The notes below the pieces were generated by a model. That model had not been told where the DNA came from. It did not search any database and saw only the letters and a program-made list of their open reading frames with translations. DNA of 64,000 nt, from positions 1 to 64,000 of the forward strand of contig SECL01000003.1 in assembly GCA_004173455.1 (NCBI GenBank), in the 5' to 3' direction. This DNA comes from Moraxellaceae bacterium. GTDB lineage: Bacteria; Pseudomonadota; Gammaproteobacteria; Pseudomonadales; Moraxellaceae. Shown in pieces: positions 10,265-22,237 of the stretch. Within the stretch, counting starts at the first letter, position 1. The number at the start of each line of letters is the position of its first letter. A program made the position numbers and the translations under genes.

Positions 10265-11731
10265 ATGACCGTTCAGACCTTTGTCCCTTCAATATCCCGT
10301 CCTACAGAAATTGCCAGCAGTCAGCCTGATTTGGCCAGCACTGAGACGCCTGTCAAACGGCTTTATATTGAAACACAAGGCTGTCAAATGAATGAATATG
10401 ACAGCAGCCGTATGGCCGACCTGCTGGGTGATTCGCATGGTTACGTGCTGACCAGCAATCCCGCCGACGCGGATGTGCTGCTGATGAACACCTGTTCCAT
10501 TCGTGAAAAGGCACAGGAAAAAGTATTTAGTGAACTGGGACGCTGGCGCAAGTTCAAGGAAGCCAATCCCAATGTGATCATTGGTGTGGGTGGCTGCGTG
10601 GCGTCTCAGGAAGGCGAAGTCATCCAGAAACGTGCGGCTTATGTGGACATGGTGTTTGGTCCACAAACCCTGCATCGGCTGCCCCAATTGCTGGATCAGC
10701 ATCAGGACAATAAAACGGCTCCCAAAAGCCAGAAAATTAGTCTGATTGACATTTCTTTTCCGGACATTGAAAAGTTTGATTTTTTGCCTGAGCCTAAAGT
10801 AGACGGTTACAAGGCTTTTGTGTCTATTATGGAAGGCTGTTCCAAATACTGCTCATTTTGCGTCGTACCCTACACCCGTGGCGAAGAAGTATCGCGCCCG
10901 CTGGATGATGTCCTCGCTGAAATTGTCAGCCTGACTGAACAGGGCGTGCGTGAAGTCACCCTGCTGGGACAAAATGTCAATGGCTACCGTGGTGACACCT
11001 TTGATGGTGATATTTGCAACTTCGCCCAGTTGCTGCGTCTGGTCAGTGAAATTCCGGGCATTGGCCGTATTCGCTATACCACCAGTCATCCGCTAGAGTT
11101 TTCTGACGAATTAATTGCTGCTTATGCTGATTTACCACAACTGGTATCGCATTTGCACTTGCCGGTACAAAGTGGCTCGAATGCCGTACTGGCCGCTATG
11201 AAACGCAATCATACCATTGATGTGTATATTGATAAGATTGCCCGCTTGCGTGCAGTGCGTCCTGACATGCATTTGTCCAGTGACTTTATCATTGGCTTTC
11301 CGGGTGAAAGCGATGCAGAGTTTGCCGAAACGCTACAGTTTATCAAGGATCTGGATTTCGACCATTCCTACAGTTTTATTTACTCCAAGCGTCCGGGCAC
11401 GCCAGCCTCTGAACTCCCCGATGATACGCCAGAGAATGCGAAAAAATTACGCCTGTCACAGGTTAAGGATGTGATCAAGCGCTCCAGTATTGATAAAACC
11501 AATGCCATGCTGGGTCAAACGGTGCGCGTACTGATTGAAAAGCCGTCAGATCGCCACCATGATATGCTGATCGGCAGTGCTGATAATACCCGTCTGGTTC
11601 AGTTTGTGGGTGACAGCAGTTGGGTTGGCCGCTTTGCCCAGATTCAAGTAACCCGAATTAAAAGCATGAATTTGGTGGAAGGCGAGTTATTAAGTCTTGA
11701 AGAAATGAATCTTGAAGATTCCTTAAACTAA
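10265..11731 (+). CDS. miaB: tRNA-2-methylthio-N6-dimethylallyladenosine synthase
   Basis: [41 protein letters not shown] radical-SAM motif, TRAM tail; ATG at 10265 preferred over the track start. Confidence 0.96.
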   Translation: MTVQTFVPSISRPTEIASSQPDLASTETPVKRLYIETQGCQMNEYDSSRMADLLGDSHGYVLTSNPADADVLLMNTCSIREKAQEKVFSELGRWRKFKEANPNVIIGVGGCVASQEGEVIQKRAAYVDMVFGPQTLHRLPQLLDQHQDNKTAPKSQKISLIDISFPDIEKFDFLPEPKVDGYKAFVSIMEGCSKYCSFCVVPYTRGEEVSRPLDDVLAEIVSLTEQGVREVTLLGQNVNGYRGDTFDGDICNFAQLLRLVSEIPGIGRIRYTTSHPLEFSDELIAAYADLPQLVSHLHLPVQSGSNAVLAAMKRNHTIDVYIDKIARLRAVRPDMHLSSDFIIGFPGESDAEFAETLQFIKDLDFDHSYSFIYSKRPGTPASELPDDTPENAKKLRLSQVKDVIKRSSIDKTNAMLGQTVRVLIEKPSDRHHDMLIGSADNTRLVQFVGDSSWVGRFAQIQVTRIKSMNLVEGELLSLEEMNLEDSLN

Positions 11732-11845
11732 AAGCCTAATTATTTCAACTGCTTAACCCCTAAAAATGCTGAATGACTGAACCACTTGACCTTTGAAAGC
11801 AGGCTATCGTAAGCTCAAGTGGCTTACTTCATTTAAAAAGGAATT

Positions 11846-13009
11846 ATGTTGACAGCATCTATTCGTCGTACTGTTGAAGTTGAAGGCGTTACGCTGGAAC
11901 GCTTAAAATCCATGCTGGGTGCCTACAATGCGCACCTCAAGCTGATTGAACAACGTCTTGATGTGAAAATTGCCCAGCGCGGTGATTTGTTTATTGTTGA
12001 TGGCGAACTTGAAGCCGTGGAACGTGCCGAAGTCTTGCTGCAACGTCTTTACGAAGAATCTGCGGAAAACCGTACCATTAGCCCCGACCAGTTGCACCTG
12101 CTCATTCAGGGCAGCCAGACTGAGCGTGAAATTGCACCCGATGAAGAAGCCTCTTTTCAGGTATACCTGCAAACCCGCAAAGGCAAAATTCATCCGCGCG
12201 GTGCCAACCAGCATCGTTATGTACAGCGTATTTTGCAAAGCGATATTTCTTTTGGTATTGGCCCGGCAGGAACTGGCAAAACCTATCTGGCGGTTGCTGC
12301 GGCTGTCGACATGCTGGAACGCAACGAAATCCAGCGCATTTTGCTAGTACGTCCTGCGGTGGAAGCGGGTGAAAAACTGGGTTTCCTGCCCGGTGACCTG
12401 ACCCAGAAAATTGATCCCTACCTGCGTCCGCTGTATGACGCACTGTATGAAATGCTGGGCTTTGAAAAAGTGGCCAAGCTGATTGAGCGTCAGGTGATTG
12501 AAGTGGCACCGCTGGCCTATATGCGCGGGCGCACCTTGAACCACTCGTTTGTGATTCTGGATGAAGCGCAGAATACCACGCCAGAACAAATGAAAATGTT
12601 CCTGACCCGGCTGGGCTTTGGGTCGCGCGCGGTCATTACCGGTGATATTACCCAGGTGGATTTACCACGTGGTCAGCAATCCGGCCTTGCGCATGCCTTG
12701 CGCGTTCTGGAACCAATTACTGAAATTCACATTACCCGTTTTCATTCACGCGATGTGGTGCGTCATCAGCTGGTGCAAAAAATTGTTGAGGCCTATGAAG
12801 GCTTTGATGATCAACAGCATAAACTGAACGTGGAAGCAAAACGTGCCAGACAGGCGCGCGTACAGGAAGCCATTTTGTCCAATGATCTAGCCGCTGATGC
12901 TCAGCATGACGCTCCTGAGCATATCAGTACTGGCGATACGGTTAACGATGTGGCCGCTCCGGTAGACCACAGTATCAATCAGCCTGTTATTGATCAGCAG
13001 CTCAAATGA
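11846..13009 (+). CDS. PhoH family ATPase
   Basis: [57 protein letters not shown]. Confidence 0.95.
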   Translation: MLTASIRRTVEVEGVTLERLKSMLGAYNAHLKLIEQRLDVKIAQRGDLFIVDGELEAVERAEVLLQRLYEESAENRTISPDQLHLLIQGSQTEREIAPDEEASFQVYLQTRKGKIHPRGANQHRYVQRILQSDISFGIGPAGTGKTYLAVAAAVDMLERNEIQRILLVRPAVEAGEKLGFLPGDLTQKIDPYLRPLYDALYEMLGFEKVAKLIERQVIEVAPLAYMRGRTLNHSFVILDEAQNTTPEQMKMFLTRLGFGSRAVITGDITQVDLPRGQQSGLAHALRVLEPITEIHITRFHSRDVVRHQLVQKIVEAYEGFDDQQHKLNVEAKRARQARVQEAILSNDLAADAQHDAPEHISTGDTVNDVAAPVDHSINQPVIDQQLK

Positions 13010-13494
13010 ACCCGCGCCTCATCAAACTCAGCCTGCAAAATGCCTACCGCTCGCCTGACCTCTTGGTCAAGCGGGCAGCAGTCATCAAATATGTAGCGCA
13101 TGCCCTGACCGCAATTGGTTTTGAACAAGCCTGTGACATCAGCGTTCGCCTGGTGGATGCGACAGAAAGCCAATCGCTTAACCTGCATTACCGTCAAAAA
13201 GACAAGCCCACCAATGTGCTGTCGTTTCCCAGCGAACTACCCGAAGAAATCCTGCCCATGCTGGCGCAAAGTCCGCTGGGTGATCTGGTGATTTGTATTC
13301 CGGTGGTAGTGGCAGAAGCACTTGAGCAGCACAAAACCTCTGAAGCACACTTTGCCCACATGGTGGTTCATGGTACCTTACACCTGATGGGTTATGACCA
13401 TGAACTGGGTGCAACAGAAGCCACAGAAATGGAAGCCATTGAAATTAAGGTATTACAACAACTGGGCTTTGCCAATCCTTATGAAATTGATTAA
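13006..13494 (+). CDS. ybeY: rRNA maturation RNase YbeY
   Basis: [16 protein letters not shown] zinc motif; overlaps phoH by 4 nt. Confidence 0.95.
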   Translation: MNPRLIKLSLQNAYRSPDLLVKRAAVIKYVAHALTAIGFEQACDISVRLVDATESQSLNLHYRQKDKPTNVLSFPSELPEEILPMLAQSPLGDLVICIPVVVAEALEQHKTSEAHFAHMVVHGTLHLMGYDHELGATEATEMEAIEIKVLQQLGFANPYEID

Positions 13495-13525
13495 ATAGAC
13501 CGATCTGTCTATTTAATCAATTTCA
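13482..13525. repeat. 19-bp perfect inverted repeat with 6-nt loop spanning the ybeY stop codon
   Basis: TGAAATTGATTAAATAGAC-cgatct-GTCTATTTAATCAATTTCA, read base by base. Confidence 0.9.
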
Positions 13526-13560
13526 GTTCAAATTTTATTTAAAATGTTTTTACTTATTGT

Positions 13561-14490
13561 TTACTGGCCGATTTGCAGTTCATCCATATTTTCTGAAAAA
13601 CGCCACGTTCTAATAATGCGCAGCTCAGTATAGGCTTTCATTTTTTTGTCGAATGGACCAAACGGTGCCGCCTGACGTACCGAGTCCTTGGCTGCTTCGT
13701 CCAGGATTGGATAACCCGAACCCTGCAACAGGCGAATGGCACGAATATGTCCATTGGGCATTAAAATGACCATCAGTTGCACCTCACCATGCAAATGCTG
13801 GGCACGTGCTTGATTGGGATAGTGCTTGTTGCCCAGTTGCTCGACTTTCTGGGTAAATTTGGTCATATACAATGCCGTATCATCAGCACGCGCCGACACA
13901 CTATCCACGGTATGCACATTACTCTTATGGGTATATTCCTGCTTGCGCTTGGCATATTGCGCTTCCAGTGAGGCAATCATGGCCATTTGTGCCAAGTCAG
14001 GACTATTGGAAACCTGCGTTTTGGCTTCCTGCTCGCGCTCAAGGTTGCGTGCCTGCTTTTGCCAGCTTAATGTGGTCACCAGTACCTGTTCAGATGCAGT
14101 GCGTGCCTCACTTTGCTTTTCAGTTTGCATTGCCAATTGTTCAGCCACTTCTTGCTGGTCTATCGCAGCAGCCTGCTGATCTGGACTGGTCATGCGGTGA
14201 ATATTGCGCAGCACGCCTGCTCCTTGCTGATCAGCCTGTGCAATAAAATCGGCATCTTCTACTTTATTAGGACTCAAATGCACTGCAATGGCTATATCCT
14301 GCATGGCAGCTTTGGGCGGATTAGGGCTTATAAATGTGGTGGCGAGTAATATCGCATGAAACAGACAGGCCACAATGACTGCCCCTTGTAACAACCGATC
14401 CTGAGCAAAACTGACCGGATCGGCATGGCGCGCTAGAAGCTGTTTTGTCATAAGCCTAAAAATCCTGTTTTCTTCCCTGTTCGGGCGCAT
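13561..14490 (-). CDS. TonB-family energy transducer C-terminal domain protein
   Basis: Single N-terminal TM; C-terminal HYPNQARAQHLHGEVQLMVILMPNGHIRAIRLLQGSGYPILDEAAKDSVRQAAPFGPF. Confidence 0.85.
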   Translation of the reverse strand: MRPNREENRIFRLMTKQLLARHADPVSFAQDRLLQGAVIVACLFHAILLATTFISPNPPKAAMQDIAIAVHLSPNKVEDADFIAQADQQGAGVLRNIHRMTSPDQQAAAIDQQEVAEQLAMQTEKQSEARTASEQVLVTTLSWQKQARNLEREQEAKTQVSNSPDLAQMAMIASLEAQYAKRKQEYTHKSNVHTVDSVSARADDTALYMTKFTQKVEQLGNKHYPNQARAQHLHGEVQLMVILMPNGHIRAIRLLQGSGYPILDEAAKDSVRQAAPFGPFDKKMKAYTELRIIRTWRFSENMDELQIGQ

Positions 14491-14720
14491 TCATCTGCGT
14501 GATAGCCGCATAACGGGTTAAACCTGCATCATTAAAATTACGCAAATAAAACCCAGCGTACCTATTCCAGTTTCATTTTTATAAATATCGCATGTAAAAT
14601 AAAGCCCTAACTGTGATAATTTGGACACATTCGATATTTTATAGCTGTACGCAGTAAGCCGGCATTGTAGACAAACCATACGGTGCAATCAATGTGCTCA
14701 AGCCAATGAGAAAATAGGAT

Positions 14721-15425
14721 ATGCAACGCGTTTTTAGGAAAATTGCACAAAACATTCGGGGCTTTTACCATAAGGCAGAAGATCTGATTGAGGAAGAACG
14801 CGAATTACCGTTATCGCAGAACCTGCTGAATGCGACCATTCAAAAATATGTGACAGATAATGTAGAGGCGCTTAAAGACTTACACGCTGATATTTATGAT
14901 GACTGGTGCCGCCTGTACGCCACTTTGGATTATAAAGGCATTTATACCACGCTCTCGGTAGACTTGCGGCTGGTACAAATGCAGCTGGATAAGGACATTC
15001 AACAACTGGTGTTTGAGCAGATTAGTGAAACACAGGTTATTAGCGCTAGTTTTAGCAGTACCTTTAGAAAAATTGCCTTTAATATTGCCCTGTATGTATT
15101 TCAGCGCATTTTGCACAAAGACCCACTGGGTTTGATTCTGGAAAAGCTGGATGTCATTGAAATCAAACATGACTTATTGTATCTAGGTCTAAATAAATAT
15201 CTGGAAAAATCTGACAAGGTCATTCGCACCCTCAACAAAATTCATGTCAATCATGCGGTTTTGCGTGAAGGCCAGTTCGTTCTCAAAGCCAACCTGAATC
15301 TGCCCGGCATTTTTCGGCGTGATCCAGAACGCGACACCCTGATTCTAGATATTGAGGGGGATGACGACGATGGCTTACGCACTATTGATTCAGCCATTGA
15401 TCCACAGGCCAGTGATTTTAAATAA
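14721..15425 (+). CDS. Hypothetical protein
   Basis: Intact 234-aa ORF, no recognised family. Confidence 0.65.
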   Translation: MQRVFRKIAQNIRGFYHKAEDLIEEERELPLSQNLLNATIQKYVTDNVEALKDLHADIYDDWCRLYATLDYKGIYTTLSVDLRLVQMQLDKDIQQLVFEQISETQVISASFSSTFRKIAFNIALYVFQRILHKDPLGLILEKLDVIEIKHDLLYLGLNKYLEKSDKVIRTLNKIHVNHAVLREGQFVLKANLNLPGIFRRDPERDTLILDIEGDDDDGLRTIDSAIDPQASDFK

Positions 15426-15536
15426 ACTTAACGCTTACTTAATGCGATTAGGGCAATCCGTTTGCCCGTTTTGCCTTGTGGTTTGATAATTCACCCTCAT
15501 CTATGCTTAGACTGACAATATGCAAACTCAGCGGTA

Positions 15537-16292
15537 GTGTTTTACATTGCCCCTGACCTGATGAGCGAGGTGCCGATAATAATGACTGTTTTTAACCGAA
15601 TACTGACTAAACTTTCTTCTTCAGCCTTTTTGGCAGTAGCACTGGTTTCGGCCACGCTAAGTAGTGCTTATGCAATAGCTCCCTTCAACGCCAGTTATAC
15701 GTTTAATCTGGATAACAAGGCATCGGGTACAGCAGTGCGTAAGTTATCCCGTCAAGGCAACCAGTGGGTTTATAATTTTGATGCCCGTATTCCGGTGATT
15801 GCCACTGCCAGTGAAAAAAGTGTGTTTGGCCTCAACAATAATCAAATCGTGTCGCAGCATTACCAGCGCCAGTATAAAATTTTGGTGCATAACCAGAAAA
15901 CCAGTCTGGATTTTAATAGTGGCAGCAAAAGTATTCAGGTTAAACGTGACCAGAAAACCAGTCAATTGGCTTGGCAAGCTGGCGTGCTGGATGACTTAAA
16001 TGTAGAAATTCAGTTGCGCGAAGACCTGAAAAAAGGTGGTTTAAAATCCTTCTATCTAATCGCTGACCAAAAAGACGTCACGCCGCGCCAATTTGTCAAT
16101 GAAGGTACAACAAAAGTGACTACCCCCAGCGGAACTTATGAGGCAGTAAAAGTTCGCATCAATCATCAGAAAAAAGATAAAAGTACTACTTTTTGGTTAG
16201 CACCCAGTCTGGATTATCTGCCGGTTAAAGTTATGCACAACGATGATGGCAGTATTTATACGCTCAACCTGACCAGTTATAAGGCGTCATAA
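15537..16292 (+). CDS. DUF3108-domain periplasmic protein
   Basis: Signal peptide; FNASYTFNLDNKASGTAVRKLSRQGNQWVYNF...WLAPSLDYLPVKVMHNDDGSIYTLNL; true start probably at an internal ATG (MTVFNRILTKLSS). Confidence 0.8.
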   Translation: MFYIAPDLMSEVPIIMTVFNRILTKLSSSAFLAVALVSATLSSAYAIAPFNASYTFNLDNKASGTAVRKLSRQGNQWVYNFDARIPVIATASEKSVFGLNNNQIVSQHYQRQYKILVHNQKTSLDFNSGSKSIQVKRDQKTSQLAWQAGVLDDLNVEIQLREDLKKGGLKSFYLIADQKDVTPRQFVNEGTTKVTTPSGTYEAVKVRINHQKKDKSTTFWLAPSLDYLPVKVMHNDDGSIYTLNLTSYKAS

Positions 16293-16326
16293 CTGCTGCT
16301 AAAATTTTATTCAGTTTAAAAAATAG

Positions 16327-16364
16327 ATCCCCGCCAATGCATTAGATCATTGACGGGGATTTTT
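16327..16364. terminator. Bidirectional intrinsic terminator between the DUF3108 gene and wrbA
   Basis: ATCCCCGCCAATG...CATTGACGGGGAT followed by TTTT. Confidence 0.75.
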
Positions 16365-16417
16365 CATTTTATATCATGCCATCATGGTGTTGCGCTGATA
16401 TTAACCTTAGCAAAAGT

Positions 16418-17062
<645 letters not shown>

Positions 17063-17165
17063 TTAAAAGCCGACACTTGTGCCAAAAAAGATACACAGAA
17101 TCAGCAGTTAACAATGTTAAGATTTTTCCAGTTCTATTAAATCATAACCTGTAATCTAGGTTGAG

Positions 17166-18422
17166 TTGGGGAAATCCATGCTAAAACTGCTGGAAAAATT
17201 ACCGTTTTATCAAAAACAATGGTTTCAGTTTATCCTGTTTGTCATCGAACGTTTTGAAGCCGATAAATGCCGCCAGCAGGCAGGCTCACTCACTTATACC
17301 ACCCTGTTTGCAGTGGTTCCCATGCTAACAGTCTTTCTGGTAATTATTTCATCAATCAAGGCGCTTGCCCCTGCACGCGAACAACTCCAGCATTTTATTT
17401 ATAGCAACCTGTTACCGCGCACGGGTGTGGCGGTGGAACAGTATCTGAATAAATTTACCGAAACTTCCAGTAACCTGACTGTTATCGGGATTCTGATTTT
17501 ATTTGTGACCGCTATTCTGATGCTTAGCTCTATTGAGGCGGCGTTTAATCATATCTGGCGCGTCACCAAATCGCGTGGCGGCATGATGGGCTTTATGCGC
17601 TACTGGACCATTATTTCGCTAGGACCCATCCTGCTGGGTAGTGCTTTTGCCGTGTCCTCAACGCTGGCATCCATGAAATTCCTGAGCAACAACATTGCCG
17701 GCTATGAACTAAATGGCGAATTCTGGCTCTGGCTCATTTCTTTTTCACTCACATGGCTTGGCTTTAGCCTGCTGTACTGGACTATTCCCAACCGCCGTGT
17801 GCCGCTGCCATCAGCCTTTATTGCCGGTTTATTTAGCGCCCTGCTGTTTGAAGTATTGCGCCAGTCATTTGGCCTGATCATGAGTAACTTTACCAGCTAC
17901 GAGCTGGTGTATGGTGCCTTTGCGGCTTTCCCGATTTTTCTGTTATGGGTGTTTTTGTCGTGGAATGTGATTTTACTGGGCGTAGAAGTGAGCTATGCGA
18001 TTACGGCGTTTACTACCCGTACCGATATAAACCGTCATCCGGTACTGATTTTACTCGACATCATGGAGCTGTTTTATCATCATCAAAAGCTGGGGCTGGC
18101 GGTTAGTGATCAAGATGCGCTCTCCATTTTGGGTCGTGGTGAATTTGAAAATGAAACCTCTTATCTTGAAACACTGGAAGACAATAATCTGATCAAACGC
18201 ACTGAAGAAGGCCATTACATGCTGTGCCGTGACCTCAATTCTATTGATTTTTGGACGTTTTACCGCACCCTGAATTATCCCCTGCCCAAACGTGAAGATC
18301 TGGGGCGTGTGCATAATGATGATCGCTGGCTCAAAATTATTGGCCCATTGTTTGTGCAATCGGATGATTATCTGGCCGCTAAATTGTCTATTCCCATGGC
18401 GCGAATTTTTGATGCCGAATAA
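17166..18422 (+). CDS. YihY/BrkB-family inner-membrane protein
   Basis: QQAGSLTYTTLFAVVPMLTVFLVII, SYELVYGAFAAFPIFLLWVFLSWNVILLGVEVSYA; cytoplasmic winged-helix-like tail. Confidence 0.92.
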   Translation: MGKSMLKLLEKLPFYQKQWFQFILFVIERFEADKCRQQAGSLTYTTLFAVVPMLTVFLVIISSIKALAPAREQLQHFIYSNLLPRTGVAVEQYLNKFTETSSNLTVIGILILFVTAILMLSSIEAAFNHIWRVTKSRGGMMGFMRYWTIISLGPILLGSAFAVSSTLASMKFLSNNIAGYELNGEFWLWLISFSLTWLGFSLLYWTIPNRRVPLPSAFIAGLFSALLFEVLRQSFGLIMSNFTSYELVYGAFAAFPIFLLWVFLSWNVILLGVEVSYAITAFTTRTDINRHPVLILLDIMELFYHHQKLGLAVSDQDALSILGRGEFENETSYLETLEDNNLIKRTEEGHYMLCRDLNSIDFWTFYRTLNYPLPKREDLGRVHNDDRWLKIIGPLFVQSDDYLAAKLSIPMARIFDAE

Positions 18423-18455
18423 TGGTACAGAATAATTTTTGGTACTACATAACGT

Positions 18456-18968
18456 TTATTGGTCAGAAAAATTTTTGTCTAATTCATTAAGGGAAATCAA
18501 AGTCAGGCGTTGTTGTAAAAATAGCAGCGCCTGTTGAAACATCGGATGCCAGTAATCATTTGCTTGCCCAGATTCTATTAAACGATCCATTAAGCAAAAG
18601 GTGGACTGTTGGCTCATGTCACTATCCAGTGAATGCCAGAAAAACTCAAAGCAATGGCCGCCATCATCCTGTGTATAAAACTGCCATTGGTCAGGTAACA
18701 TGCTAGTTGCAGCACAGCAGTAAAAGTGCCAGCTTTGGCCAGTTGCCTCAATTATTTGAGTACCCAGATGACTAATCACCCTTGCCTCAATACCCGCCTC
18801 CTCCCGTAATTCGCGCAAGGCCGCATGCGCAGGTAGTTCATCAGGCTCTATTGTTCCTTTTACCAGTTGCAGTCCAGCAAGCGGATGTCTAAAGGCCAGA
18901 ATTTCAAGGTGCTGTCCCTTGGCATTATGATGCTGGCGTAATACCAAGGGACAAGCTTTATTGATCAA
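18456..18968 (-). CDS. NUDIX hydrolase
   Basis: Nudix box PLAGLQLVKGTIEPDELPAHAALRELREEAGIEA. Confidence 0.85.
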   Translation of the reverse strand: MINKACPLVLRQHHNAKGQHLEILAFRHPLAGLQLVKGTIEPDELPAHAALRELREEAGIEARVISHLGTQIIEATGQSWHFYCCAATSMLPDQWQFYTQDDGGHCFEFFWHSLDSDMSQQSTFCLMDRLIESGQANDYWHPMFQQALLFLQQRLTLISLNELDKNFSDQ

Positions 18969-19105
18969 GATGATGCATCTTATTTTTTAGGTCAAGACTA
19001 AAGTATCTCACATTGCGGGATGTTTTTTGTATAATGCTGCGCTGCACGCATAAGCCAGCCCAATAGTAATATTGGCCAGCAAAAAACTCTCTGCGAGATC
19101 ATGAT

Positions 19106-20644
19106 ATGACCTTCCCTGCTCCACAGACTGTCATCAAACAGGATGACCTGATTACTTCTATCAAAGACGCGCTTCAGTTTATTTCCTACTATCATCCGCT
19201 GGATTTTATTCAGGCCATGAACCGTGCTTATCAGGCCGAGGCCAATCCGGCAGCCAAAGATGCCATTGCCCAGATCCTGATCAATTCCCGCATGTGTGCC
19301 GAAGGTCACCGGCCAATTTGTCAGGATACCGGCATTGTCAACGTGTTTATGGAAGTGGGTCTGGATGTACGATTTGACCTGAGTATGAGTCTGGACGATG
19401 CCATCAATGAGGGCGTGCGTCAGGGCTATCTGGAAAACACCAACGTCTTGCGGGCTTCTATTTTGCGCGATCCTGCTTTTGGCCGCCAGAATACTAGGGA
19501 CAATACCCCTGCGGTGATTCATTACAAACTGGTACCGGGCAATCAGGTTCACGTGACGGTTGCAGCCAAGGGTGGCGGTTCTGAAAACAAATCCAAACTG
19601 GCCATGCTCAATCCGTCCGATTCCATTGTGGACTGGGTATTAAAAACCGTACCAACCATGGGTGCAGGCTGGTGCCCACCGGGTATGCTGGGTATTGGGA
19701 TTGGCGGTACCGCTGAAAAAGCAGTGTTGCTGGCCAAGGAAGCCCTGATGGAAGACATCGACATGCACGAGTTGCTGATTCGTGGGCCGCAAAACAAGTT
19801 GGAAGAACTGCGTATTGAGCTATATGAAAAAGTCAATGCGTTGGGTATTGGCGCGCAGGGTCTGGGCGGTCTATCAACGGTACTAGATATCAAGATCAAG
19901 GATTATCCATGTCATGCGGCTGGCAAACCGGTTGCCATGATTCCTAACTGTGCCGCCACGCGCCATGCACACTTCCATCTGGATGGTTCAGGAGTGGCGC
20001 ATTTGCCGACACCAAAACTGGAAGACTGGCCGCAAGTGACATGGTCAACCTCCAAAGCCAAACGTGTCAATCTGGATACGCTGACGCGTGATGAAATGAA
20101 TGCATGGCAACCGGGCGACACCCTGCTGCTGTCCGGTACCATGTACACGGGGCGTGATGCCGCACATAAGCGCATGGTGGACATGATTAACAATGGCGAG
20201 CCATTACCGGTTGACCTGCAAGGCAAGTTTATTTATTACGTGGGACCGGTGGATCCGGTACGTGATGAAGTGGTTGGCCCTGCTGGCCCCACAACAGCGA
20301 CCCGTATGGACAAATTTACCGATCAGGTACTGGAACACACTGGCTTGTTTGGCATGATTGGAAAAGCCGAGCGTGGCCCTGCTGCGGTAGACGCCATCAA
20401 AAAGCATGGAGCATCTTACTTAATGGCGGTGGGTGGTGCGGCCTATCTGGTATCCAAGGCGGTGCGTGAAGCAGAAATCGTTGCCTTTGCTGACCTCGGT
20501 ATGGAAGCCATCTATAAGTTTGTGGTCGAAGATATGCCGGTTTCTGTGGCTGTGGATGTCAATGGCACGTCGGTACATGCCACAGCACCAAAAATCTGGC
20601 AGGCTAAAATTGGTAAAATTCCAGTCACGGATGCGGCAGGTTAA
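19106..20644 (+). CDS. fumA: Class I (Fe-S) fumarate hydratase
   Basis: RPICQDTGIVNVFMEVG, AAKGGGSENKSKLAMLNPSDSIVDWV, GPTTATRMDKFTDQVLEHTGLFGMIGKAERG. Confidence 0.93.
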   Translation: MTFPAPQTVIKQDDLITSIKDALQFISYYHPLDFIQAMNRAYQAEANPAAKDAIAQILINSRMCAEGHRPICQDTGIVNVFMEVGLDVRFDLSMSLDDAINEGVRQGYLENTNVLRASILRDPAFGRQNTRDNTPAVIHYKLVPGNQVHVTVAAKGGGSENKSKLAMLNPSDSIVDWVLKTVPTMGAGWCPPGMLGIGIGGTAEKAVLLAKEALMEDIDMHELLIRGPQNKLEELRIELYEKVNALGIGAQGLGGLSTVLDIKIKDYPCHAAGKPVAMIPNCAATRHAHFHLDGSGVAHLPTPKLEDWPQVTWSTSKAKRVNLDTLTRDEMNAWQPGDTLLLSGTMYTGRDAAHKRMVDMINNGEPLPVDLQGKFIYYVGPVDPVRDEVVGPAGPTTATRMDKFTDQVLEHTGLFGMIGKAERGPAAVDAIKKHGASYLMAVGGAAYLVSKAVREAEIVAFADLGMEAIYKFVVEDMPVSVAVDVNGTSVHATAPKIWQAKIGKIPVTDAAG

Positions 20645-20677
20645 TTTACGCCTGTCTTTGATTTCGCTACACTCAAG

Positions 20678-20708
20678 GCACTCATGCAGTTAAGCATGAG
20701 TGCTTTTT
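20678..20708 (+). terminator. Intrinsic terminator after the fumarase gene
   Basis: GCACTCATGC-loop-GCATGAGTGC then TTTTT; perfect 10-bp stem. Confidence 0.9.
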
Positions 20709-20778
20709 TATTGCCAAACAAAACCAGCCAGAAATTAACTCGTCAATTAAACAGGATACTAGACAGGAAAACATAACA

Positions 20779-21330
20779 ATGTTTAAAAAAATACTGTGTG
20801 CACTACTACTGGCTTTAGGCTCAACTGGAGCTATAGCCGCACCTGCCCAAGTTGAAACAGTTGAGAAACTGCTGGTGGTGGTACAAGCTGACCAGACAAT
20901 CAATCAGGTGATGACCGAGCTTACACCCCAGCTTCAGTTACAAGCCAATCAAATTGTGCAACATATCTTAGAGCAGGAAACGCTGAACCATGAGCAGCAA
21001 GCTGTTGCTGACAAGCTGGCAGTGCAAATGCTGAAAACGGCAGAGGACAGCATGAACTGGAATAAGCTAAAACCTAGAATGGTTAATATGTATACTTCCA
21101 TTTTTAGTGAGGAAGAAATTCAGGCTCAACTAGATTTTTACAGCTCATCGGTAGGCCAATCCATTATGCAAAAAATGCCACAGGTGATTCGCCAAAGTAT
21201 GGAGATTACTATGGTTGACTTACAAGAGAATATGCAAAATTTTATGGGTAAAGATATGGAAGCCTTAATTGCTGAATTAATGCAGTTACAGCAGGGTACA
21301 GCTGAAAAATCCGTTGCTCCAGCATCCTAA
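20779..21330 (+). CDS. DUF2059-domain secreted protein
   Basis: Signal peptide; IFSEEEIQAQLDFYSSSVGQSIMQKMPQV. Confidence 0.85.
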   Translation: MFKKILCALLLALGSTGAIAAPAQVETVEKLLVVVQADQTINQVMTELTPQLQLQANQIVQHILEQETLNHEQQAVADKLAVQMLKTAEDSMNWNKLKPRMVNMYTSIFSEEEIQAQLDFYSSSVGQSIMQKMPQVIRQSMEITMVDLQENMQNFMGKDMEALIAELMQLQQGTAEKSVAPAS

Positions 21331-21348
21331 AATTATCAATAATGACTT

Positions 21349-21383
21349 AAAAAAGCCGATTCTTAACAGATTCGGCTTTTTTG
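21349..21383. terminator. Bidirectional intrinsic terminator
   Basis: AAAAAAGCCGATTC...GATTCGGCTTTTTT. Confidence 0.85.
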
Positions 21384-21409
21384 TTTATGTACACACGCTC
21401 TTTTAACGC

Positions 21410-22237
21410 TTACCAAGTTAATGGATTCCATAACTTAAAGGGTTTGTCGACGTGAAGCTGTTTCTTCTCTTCGAGTTGCTTGCGGTTAACCTTGTCCGGT
21501 GCTTGACCATTAAATGCCGCCAGCTCCGGCTGGTCGATTGTGTCACGCTTCACAAAGCTATAACCCGGTGTTCTTAGGGTAGTACTACTAATTTCACGCA
21601 AGGCCTGCTCGGTTGGCATCTGGATCAGTGGACCAGCCTGAAGCAACCCATCGGTATTATTGGGCTTACCACGGAATTTTTGCTCTTCATAGCGGAGGAA
21701 ATAGCTTTTTCCCGCATCGACAGAAAAATCAACCGCCGTGCCTTTTTGGAAATGAATCACGCCTACTGGCCGACTAATGTTCAGGCGATACTTCCCTGCC
21801 GGCAATTCAATCCAGTAATAATGATTGTCCAGCAAACTGGGAATACGCTGGTCATTTAAAAAGAAATTGGGTGCCACAATTTCTTGATGATTCCACGTGC
21901 TGTGCGTGCGATACAAATACACGATCGCCGAATTGGACGTAGTTGGCATCACCTGCTTGAAAGGTGCGCCTTCATTCTGGTTCACCCAACCGCCCACCGA
22001 AAAAGGATCAAGCCGAAACCGGTTTTTATGCAAATCAGTATGGGCATAATCAATGGTTTTTAAGGTAGACGGATTGGCAATTGCTTCTTCGTTTGGCTGC
22101 TGTTTGTACTTAATTAAACCAAACAAATCAAATCGGTGAGCCTGCGTCGCTTCAGATTTGGGCGCAGTGACACATCCTGTCAATGTAACAGACAACAGTG
22201 TAATGACTGGTAAATAATGCATCGTTAAATAACGCAT
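21410..22237 (-). CDS. DUF2846-like lipoprotein
   Basis: Lipobox LSVTLTGC; SAIVYLYRTHSTWNHQEIVAPNFFLNDQRIPSLLDNHYYWIELPAGKYRL. Confidence 0.75.
   Translation of the reverse strand: MRYLTMHYLPVITLLSVTLTGCVTAPKSEATQAHRFDLFGLIKYKQQPNEEAIANPSTLKTIDYAHTDLHKNRFRLDPFSVGGWVNQNEGAPFKQVMPTTSNSAIVYLYRTHSTWNHQEIVAPNFFLNDQRIPSLLDNHYYWIELPAGKYRLNISRPVGVIHFQKGTAVDFSVDAGKSYFLRYEEQKFRGKPNNTDGLLQAGPLIQMPTEQALREISSTTLRTPGYSFVKRDTIDQPELAAFNGQAPDKVNRKQLEEKKQLHVDKPFKLWNPLTW

Noticed and set aside
19020-19036. TTGTATAATGC upstream of the fumarase gene as a sigma-70 promoter
   Set aside because: A good -10 match, but no convincing -35 at correct spacing by eye; not strong enough to list.
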